Shown here piece after piece: positions 5,810 to 9,553 of a stretch of 9,553 bases of DNA. Source of the stretch: JBJXGC01 sp046154545 (GTDB lineage Bacteria; Chloroflexota; Dehalococcoidia; Tepidiformales; Tepidiformaceae). Made by a program: the position numbers and the translations under genes. The stretch spans positions 1-9,553 of the forward strand of contig JBJXGC010000294.1 in NCBI GenBank assembly GCA_046154545.1, given 5' to 3'. Positions within the stretch are counted from its first letter, which is position 1. Each line of letters begins with the position of its first letter. The notes under the pieces were generated by a model, which was not told the origin of the DNA, did not search any database, and saw nothing but the letters and a program-made list of their open reading frames with translations.

Positions 5810-6286
5810 CTACTTCAGCTTGTACTGCGGCATGTAGGGAGAGTCGGGGTTTGGCACGAGGCGCTGGTTCTTGCAATCGACGAGAAGGTCCGTGAGTTCG
5901 AGGACGACCTGCCCGAGCAGCGGCTCGCAACCTGGCGGACCAACGACACAAGCGACATGCGCCACGCGGCCGGCGACGCGGACGATGACAATCCCGGCGA
6001 TGTCGCGCTCTTCTTCACGCTCATCGGCATAAATCACGCGTGTACGCCCGAGGGTTTTCAGCCCGAGTGCCTCCACAACATCCTGCGGCAGCAACATCAA
6101 TGTCGCGCCCGTGTCCAGGAGCATCGCGATCTCCGTCGACCGGATGCGGTCCTCGGGGATGAGCCCGTCTTCGGCGCGATCCCGGTCGGAGAAGTTCTCC
6201 AGGAATACCGGTACTTTCACCTCACCCGCGTCGTCCTCCGGTTTCGCTGGAAGGATGAATTCGCTCGAGATGGTCGTCGCTGCCAT
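5810..6286 (-). CDS. Retropepsin-like (clan AA) aspartic protease, copy 2
   Basis: The 158-aa paralog of the downstream protease has EIAMLLDTGATLMLLP at residues 52-67 with catalytic Asp58, and EPLLGQVVLELTDLLVD at 121-137. It differs from copy 1 mainly in the N-terminal 50 residues and in the segment after DTG; the C-terminal QRLVPNPDSP is close to copy 1. Both copies keep the catalytic DTG, so neither looks decayed. The ATG at 6286 is preferred over the upstream in-frame start at 6340, because that extension lies inside the acyl-CoA dehydrogenase gene and a TATACT box sits 6 nt before the chosen ATG. GGAG lies only 2 nt before the ATG, too close for a normal ribosome site. The gap to copy 1 is 43 nt. 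A protease-regulator or toxin-antitoxin role is imaginable, but nothing here shows it. Confidence 0.85.
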   Translation of the reverse strand: MAATTISSEFILPAKPEDDAGEVKVPVFLENFSDRDRAEDGLIPEDRIRSTEIAMLLDTGATLMLLPQDVVEALGLKTLGRTRVIYADEREEERDIAGIVIVRVAGRVAHVACVVGPPGCEPLLGQVVLELTDLLVDCKNQRLVPNPDSPYMPQYKLK

Positions 6287-6292
6287 CGCTCC

Positions 6293-6298
6293 AGTATA
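6293..6298 (-). promoter_or_regulatory. -10 box of protease copy 2 (leaderless arrangement)
   Basis: TATACT read on the - strand ends 6 nt before the ATG at 6286, in the 37-nt gap after the acyl-CoA dehydrogenase stop. It suggests that the protease pair has its own transcription start rather than depending on the upstream gene. No -35 consensus is apparent. Confidence 0.45.
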
Positions 6299-6323
6299 CG
6301 CACCGGCCAGCGGCTCGGGCGCG

Positions 6324-7493
6324 CTACCGGGGCAGCCCAAGGCCCCGGGTGGCGATGATGTTGCGGTTCACTTCACTGGTGCCACCGGCTACCGTGTAGC
6401 TGGGGGCGGCGAGGGCCCAGCGCTCCACCCGGCCCATGAGCGGCGCGTAGTGCGTGCCGGGTTCGAACTGGCCGGCCATGCCGAGGACGCGCATGCCGGT
6501 GATGCCCATCTGGCGCTGGAGCTCGGTGCCGAAGACCTTCGAAATCGACGCTTCGTAGTTCGGCACCTTGCCCTGGCTCTGCATCTCGGCGACGCGGTAA
6601 CAGAGCCAGCGGCCGATCTCGAACTCGAGGTGGCGCTCGGCCAGTTCGTGCCGGATCTCGTCGCGGGCGCGGAGGGTGGGCTGCTCGCGGGTGTAAGCGA
6701 TGAGCGCCTCGAGGGTGCTCCGGGTCATGACGATGCGGTTGATCGAGCTGCGCTCCTGGTCGAGCGTCGTCGTGGAGATGTACCAGCCGCGGTTCTCCTC
6801 GCCGATGCGGCAGTCCTGTGGGATGCGCGCGTCGTCGAAGAAGACTTCGCTGAAGTGGTCCGTCCCCATCAGGTTCAGGAGCGGACGGACGTTCACGCCG
6901 GGCGACTTCATATCGATGATGAAGTAGCTGATGCCCTTGTGCTTCGGCGCCTCGGGGTCGGTGCGGGCGAGGAGGATGCCCCAGTCGGCGTGCTGGGCGC
7001 CGCTGTTCCAGATCTTCTGGCCGTTGAGCACGTACTCGTCGCCATCGCGCGTCGCCTTGGTCTGGAGCGAGGCGAGGTCGCTGCCGGCGCCGGGCTCGCT
7101 GAAGAGCTGGCACCAGCTACTGGAAGTGTCGCGCATGCCCGGCATCCAGCGGTCCTGCTGCTCTTTCGTGCCGTACATCATGAGGGCCGGGCCGGCCAGG
7201 CAGACGCCCTGGTCGTAGGCGCCAGGCGCGCCGGCGCTGCTCATCTCCTCCATGTAGACGGTCTGGGTCATGTAGCTCGCGCCCTGGCCACCATGCTCCT
7301 TCGGCCAACCCATGGTCACCCAGCCGTTTGCAGCGAGCTTCTTGCGGAACTGGCGCGTGAACTCGGCGCCACCCTCGGGGTGATGGTCGCGGTCGTTGCG
7401 CATGTTCCAGTCGCCGGCGGGCAGTTCGCGGGCGAGGAACTGGCGCAGCTCAGCACGGAAGGCGGCGTGTTCGGGCGAGTCTTTGAAGAGCAT
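6324..7493 (-). CDS. Acyl-CoA dehydrogenase (FadE-type)
   Basis: The 389-aa flavoprotein oxidises an acyl-CoA to the trans-2-enoyl-CoA, passing electrons to an electron-transfer flavoprotein. It has the full fold: helical N-terminus (1-120, with GWPKEHGGQG), middle beta domain with CQLFSEPGAGSDLASLQTKA (128-147) and LNGQKIWNSGAQHADW (156-171), and a C-terminal helical domain ending in GGTSEVNRNIIATRGLGLPR. The position that carries the catalytic Glu in medium-chain enzymes (YEGT) is Gly here (VAGGT). Glu247 in LDQERSS aligns by context with the helix-G Glu used by isovaleryl-CoA dehydrogenase and many FadE proteins, so it is the likely base. Substrate cannot be named; branched or steroid-derived acyl groups are possible. 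The ATG at 7493 is set by the normal domain start (MLFKDSPEHAAFR) and a TATACT box 7 nt before it. Monocistronic or followed by the protease pair. Confidence 0.93.
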   Translation of the reverse strand: MLFKDSPEHAAFRAELRQFLARELPAGDWNMRNDRDHHPEGGAEFTRQFRKKLAANGWVTMGWPKEHGGQGASYMTQTVYMEEMSSAGAPGAYDQGVCLAGPALMMYGTKEQQDRWMPGMRDTSSSWCQLFSEPGAGSDLASLQTKATRDGDEYVLNGQKIWNSGAQHADWGILLARTDPEAPKHKGISYFIIDMKSPGVNVRPLLNLMGTDHFSEVFFDDARIPQDCRIGEENRGWYISTTTLDQERSSINRIVMTRSTLEALIAYTREQPTLRARDEIRHELAERHLEFEIGRWLCYRVAEMQSQGKVPNYEASISKVFGTELQRQMGITGMRVLGMAGQFEPGTHYAPLMGRVERWALAAPSYTVAGGTSEVNRNIIATRGLGLPR

Positions 7494-7500
7494 GGCGGGG

Positions 7501-7506
7501 AGTATA
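7501..7506 (-). promoter_or_regulatory. -10 box of the acyl-CoA dehydrogenase gene (leaderless arrangement)
   Basis: TATACT read on the - strand ends 7 nt before the ATG at 7493, separated by CCCCGCC with no ribosome site. This predicts a leaderless transcript. It lies in the divergent intergenic region shared with the poly-glycine gene at 7657. Confidence 0.5.
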
Positions 7507-7630
7507 CGGTCGGTGAACCCCGAGCGAGCGGGCACCAAAACGAACCGCGGCCTGCAAATTCGGACCGCGGCACATTCCCGTGCGTGTCTCCGTACCCGCG
7601 CCAGACCGGCAACAATGCGCCAAATCCGGC

Positions 7631-7651
7631 TAAGATGAGTTTGACCGGGAG
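7631..7651 (+). promoter_or_regulatory. Possible -10 box and ribosome site of the poly-glycine gene
   Basis: TAAGAT (7631-7636) could be a -10 box, giving a short leader. GGGAG (7647-7651) lies 5 nt before the ATG at 7657 and is one of the better Shine-Dalgarno sites in the window. The -35 region is not convincing. Confidence 0.4.
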
Positions 7652-7656
7652 ATCTT

Positions 7657-8403
7657 ATGCACAAGCTGGCGGGCGGGATGGTTGTAATAACTGTCCCGTC
7701 TGCGATCGCGTTCTTGATCGCCGCCCTTCAAGCCCCACCGCCTGAGAGTGCCGGGCTCTTATGGGTCGGCTGCGCTGTCATGTTCGGGCTAGCGGCACTA
7801 GGGGCCGTATGGTGGCTTTGGTTCCTCAGGTACAAGGATGACGGGCCAGGATCTTCGGCTAAGGCCCATCACAGGAGCTCGGCGATCGCTGCTGGCCGCG
7901 ACGTGCACATCTACAATGCTGGTCCAATCCGCGGAAGCGACGGTGGTGGAGGCGGAGGCGGTGGAGGAGGCGGAGGCGGTGGTGGAGGCGGAGGCGGTGG
8001 TGGAGGCGGAGGAGGCGGACGCGGAGGTGATGGCGGTCGCGGCGGCGAGGGAGGTAAAGGTGGTGACGGAACCGCAATCCTGCTGGATTTCTCGCGCCTA
8101 CCTATTCCGCAGTCTCCGCAAGAGCAGCTGAGGGGGTTCCTGGAAGAGAGCTACAGACTTCGAGACGAGGTCGCCGATCCGAACCGTGCCGTTGGCACGG
8201 CAACCTTGGAGAACTGGGCAGAACGCGGCAAAGCTCTCACAATCAACCAAGTCGGTGCGCAGCGAGGCGAGTTCTGGGACGATTGGGATTCGACCCCTGC
8301 GACCGGCTTTTCCGGCCTCATCGACAGCGGTGACATGCCGCGTTGGAACGCGATGAGCGTTCGGATTGAGCAGCTTGAGAAGATCCTGGCGGAGCTTCGT
8401 TAA
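7657..8403 (+). CDS. Two-TM protein with a 26-residue poly-glycine tract, unknown function
   Basis: The 248-aa protein has two hydrophobic segments (about residues 7-25 and 33-57), then a soluble part with SAIAAGRDVHIYNAG (around 75-89). Residues 96-121 are 26 consecutive glycines, followed by RGGDGGRGGEGGKGGDG (122-138). The C-terminal domain (about 139-248) is mixed charged and helical, with PQEQLRGFLEESYRLRDEV, a Trp-rich stretch (GEFWDDWDS) and a final helix IEQLEKILAELR. I do not recognise the family. By inference it is anchored by the two TM helices, with the glycine tract as a flexible linker. Several codons rare in the neighbours occur here (GTA, ATA, TTA, CTA), suggesting separate ancestry or recent acquisition. 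The start is supported by GGGAG 5 nt upstream. It is divergent from the acyl-CoA dehydrogenase and converges with the peroxiredoxin gene. The stop is TAA. Confidence 0.75.
   Translation: MHKLAGGMVVITVPSAIAFLIAALQAPPPESAGLLWVGCAVMFGLAALGAVWWLWFLRYKDDGPGSSAKAHHRSSAIAAGRDVHIYNAGPIRGSDGGGGGGGGGGGGGGGGGGGGGGGGGGRGGDGGRGGEGGKGGDGTAILLDFSRLPIPQSPQEQLRGFLEESYRLRDEVADPNRAVGTATLENWAERGKALTINQVGAQRGEFWDDWDSTPATGFSGLIDSGDMPRWNAMSVRIEQLEKILAELR
7942..8019 (+). repeat. In-frame GGN minisatellite coding for poly-glycine
   Basis: Seventy-eight bases of GGT/GGA/GGC codons are arranged in a repeating order close to an 18-bp unit (GGAGGCGGAGGCGGTGGT). The array stays in frame, so unit gain or loss would change only the number of glycines. 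Confidence 0.85.
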
Positions 8404-8534
8404 GACTGTCTGGGTCCGGCTAGCATTTTCGTGCGGTGTGTTTGGGGGAGACGGGGTGCCCCCGCGGCCTTTGCAGAGGGCGACATCCAAGGTTCAGTGC
8501 ATTTCTCCACGGGATGTGCCGTCGAGCCGAAGCC
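8404..8534. other. Intergenic gap between convergent genes
   Basis: About 130 bases without a supported gene. A G-run at 8444-8448 and a C-run at 8459-8463 could pair weakly, but no T-run follows, so no terminator is called. Confidence 0.5.
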
Positions 8535-9002
8535 TCAATCCACCGCTTCCCCCATACTCTTCAGCGCTTCCAGCGCCTTGACCGGGTGCGAGTCGAAGTC
8601 GCGCGCTTCCACGTAGATGTCGCGGACGATGCCGTCCTTGTCGATGACGACAGTGGTGCGGTTGTGGATGCTTGCCTGCTCGTTGAAGACGCCGTAGTCG
8701 CGGCCGGCCTGGTATTTGGGCCAGTCCCCGGCGAGGGGGAATTCGAGCCCCAGCTTCTCCTGGAACTCCCCGGCGGCGGCGAAGGAATCGATCGAGATGC
8801 CCAGGACCTGGGCATTCGCCTTCGTGAACGCATCGGTGTGCGTCCGGAAGGCGGTCATCTCGGCCGTTCAGCCACCGGTGAAGGCGAGCGGGTAGAAGGC
8901 GAGGACCAGGTGCTTGCCGGGAAAGGACTCCAGTGTGAACTGGGCACGGTCCTTCCCCAGGACGCTGAAGGGAGGGGCGGGTTGTCCGACTTCAATTGAC
9001 AT
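8535..9002 (-). CDS. Selenocysteine peroxiredoxin (AhpE/BCP-like), in-frame TGA at codon 45
   Basis: Read from ATG 9002 the frame gives MSIEVGQPAPPFSVLG, then HLVLAFYPLAFTGG, then TGA at 8870-8868, then TAEMTAFRTHTDAF and a full thioredoxin-fold remainder (VLGISIDSF, FPLAGDW, RDYGVFNE, TTVVIDKDGIVRDIYVEARDF), stopping at a real TGA at 8537-8535. This is a complete 155-aa peroxiredoxin of the AhpE/BCP kind, which reduces peroxides. The TGA falls exactly at the peroxidatic Cys of the family motif PLAFTGxCTxE, so it is read as selenocysteine (Sec45). The protein has no Cys: the position after EM, often Cys in two-Cys members, is Thr50. It would be a 1-Sec enzyme reduced by an outside thiol. Homology is intact on both sides with no frameshift. 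Alternatives are a TGC/TGT-to-TGA substitution, real or from sequencing. Ordinary gene calling would start at Met49 (8858) and lose the active site. A TACGAT box lies 6 nt before the ATG. Confidence 0.85.
8826..8845 (-). promoter_or_regulatory. Candidate bacterial SECIS hairpin (option A)
   Basis: In the mRNA, bases +23 to +42 after the UGA form a 7-bp stem, GGACGCA with UGCGUUC (one G-U pair), around a six-base loop CACCGA. The loop distance from the UGA lies in the range used by bacterial SECIS elements, but the usual G in the first two loop positions is missing. Prediction by eye. Confidence 0.3.
8841..8857 (-). promoter_or_regulatory. Candidate bacterial SECIS hairpin (option B)
   Basis: Bases +11 to +27 after the UGA can pair as UG/CG, an A-A mismatch, then CCG/CGG with loop CCUUC. 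If the last pair opens, the loop starts with G (GCCUUCC) about 16 nt from the UGA, which suits SelB-type recognition better than option A, although the stem is weaker. Options A and B overlap and exclude each other. Confidence 0.25.
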
Positions 9003-9008
9003 GGCGGA

Positions 9009-9037
9009 ATCGTAACGCGGGTAGCCGCGAGGCGAAA
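9009..9037 (-). promoter_or_regulatory. Predicted promoter of the peroxiredoxin gene with spacer palindrome
   Basis: TACGAT (- strand, 9014 to 9009) ends 6 nt before the ATG at 9002, and a weak TTTCGC (9037-9032) lies 17 nt farther upstream. No Shine-Dalgarno is present. The spacer contains an inverted repeat, CGCGG/CCGCG around four bases (9016-9029), possibly an operator or only a GC-rich chance hairpin. Confidence 0.4.
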
Positions 9038-9072
9038 GCGGCGAGCCATTCGTTGTCGCTGCCGACCGGCGG

Positions 9073-9553
9073 CTACCGGGCGGCCCCGGCGGCCAGTTCT
9101 TCGGCGATCACGTCTCCGAGCAGGGCCACCGCGCGGTCGATGGCTGGCGGGTCGGCCGCGGTGAAGTTCATGCGGAGGGTCGCCTCGCCGTCTTCGTGGT
9201 GGACGAAGAAGAACTTCCCGGGAACGAAGGCTACACCGCGTGCGACAGCCTTCGGGTAGACCGCCTCGGCGTCGAAGCCGGCCGGGCCCTGGGCCCAGAC
9301 GAACATGCCACCATCGGGGCGGGTGTAGCGGAAATCCTCGGGCATGTGCCGTTCGAGCGCCTCCATCATGGCGCGCTGGCGGGGGGCGTAGAGGCCGAGG
9401 ATCTTCGGGATCTGCCGTTCGAGGTGGCCGCCGCTGACGTATTCGGCGGCGAGCGCCTGGGCGTACGTGCTGGTGTGCAGGTCTACCCCCTGGCGGGCGA
9501 TGACCATCCAGTGCTGGAGCAGCTCGGGTGCGGCGGCGAAGCCGATGCGAAGG
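9073..9553 (-). CDS. PLP-dependent aminotransferase class I/II, C-terminal part
   Basis: The reading frame enters from beyond 9553 and ends with TAG at 9075-9073, giving about 160 residues of the C-terminal half. The first residues, LRIGFAAAPELLQHWM, are the stretch that follows the PLP-binding lysine in fold-type I aminotransferases (usual form SK...PGLRIGW). They are followed by DLHTSTYAQALAAEY, typical of 2-aminoadipate / LysN-like and MocR-like aminotransferases. Farther on, RYTRPDGGMFVW and VAFVPGKFFF and the Arg in ATLRMNF (carboxylate-binding Arg) all match the family. The lysine itself is outside the window, so the exact substrate cannot be set; it could be an aromatic, branched or 2-aminoadipate enzyme. 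It lies upstream of the peroxiredoxin gene on the same strand, with a 70-nt gap that appears to hold a separate promoter. Confidence 0.9.
   Translation of the reverse strand, partial: LRIGFAAAPELLQHWMVIARQGVDLHTSTYAQALAAEYVSGGHLERQIPKILGLYAPRQRAMMEALERHMPEDFRYTRPDGGMFVWAQGPAGFDAEAVYPKAVARGVAFVPGKFFFVHHEDGEATLRMNFTAADPPAIDRAVALLGDVIAEELAAGAAR

Noticed and set aside
6111..7745. 544-codon open frame on the + strand
   Set aside because: It runs antisense to the acyl-CoA dehydrogenase and protease copy 2, both of which have clear family motifs. Long antisense frames are normal in GC-rich DNA; it has no motif or ribosome site of its own.
8440..8466. G-run/C-run hairpin between convergent genes as a terminator
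   Set aside because: Pairing is irregular and there is no T-run on either strand.
8535..8858. 107-aa peroxiredoxin fragment starting at Met49 as the true gene
   Set aside because: It would lack the first strand, helix and the catalytic site, while the missing 44 residues are present in frame upstream with a TACGAT box and ATG. Selenocysteine reading explains it better.
8535..9002. TGA read as tryptophan by a changed genetic code
   Set aside because: TGA ends several intact genes in this window, including this one, and Trp would be inactive at the peroxidatic site.

Overview
This is a high-G+C bacterial chromosome segment carrying mostly ordinary metabolic genes. The mix (FmdB-type zinc ribbon, PduO-type cobalamin adenosyltransferase, acetoacetate-decarboxylase-like protein, QueF, paired retropepsin-like proteases, FadE-type acyl-CoA dehydrogenase, AhpE-like peroxiredoxin) and several TANNNT boxes 6-7 nt before a start codon would fit a Chloroflexota or actinobacterium-like lineage. 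That placement is an inference, since no rRNA or marker gene is present. TGA, TAA and TAG all end genes here, so the code is standard. Layout, left to right: the 3' end of an unidentified + strand gene (1-93) with a strong intrinsic terminator; a secreted, probably lipidated small protein (292-786, +); and a leftward cluster of three genes, a 75-aa Cys-rich protein (2271-2044), a double-hotdog MaoC-like protein (2041-1205) and an FmdB-type zinc ribbon (1149-868). Between that cluster and the divergent cobalamin adenosyltransferase gene (2553-3119, +) lies a roughly 200-bp array with strict 7-bp periodicity. Next come an acetoacetate-decarboxylase-like gene (3938-3138, -), a divergent NAD(P)H-hydrate epimerase (4734-4000, -), queF (5211-4840, -), a second small cluster of the same heptamer (5259-5286), two tandem paralogous aspartic-protease genes (5766-5293 and 6286-5810, -) and an acyl-CoA dehydrogenase (7493-6324, -). 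Divergent from it is a two-TM protein with 26 consecutive glycines (7657-8403, +) whose codon use differs from its neighbours. The right end holds a peroxiredoxin (9002-8535, -) and the 3' part of a class I/II aminotransferase (leaving the window at 9553, -). The most notable item is the peroxiredoxin. Its reading frame is interrupted by one TGA exactly at the peroxidatic cysteine position, with intact homology on both sides, and the predicted protein has no cysteine at all. It is best read as a selenocysteine (1-Sec) peroxiredoxin that ordinary gene calling would truncate to its last 107 residues. Other points of interest are the heptameric repeats, the recurrent leaderless-type promoter arrangement, the tandem retropepsins and the poly-glycine membrane protein. 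I see no mobile element, CRISPR array, tRNA or rRNA.
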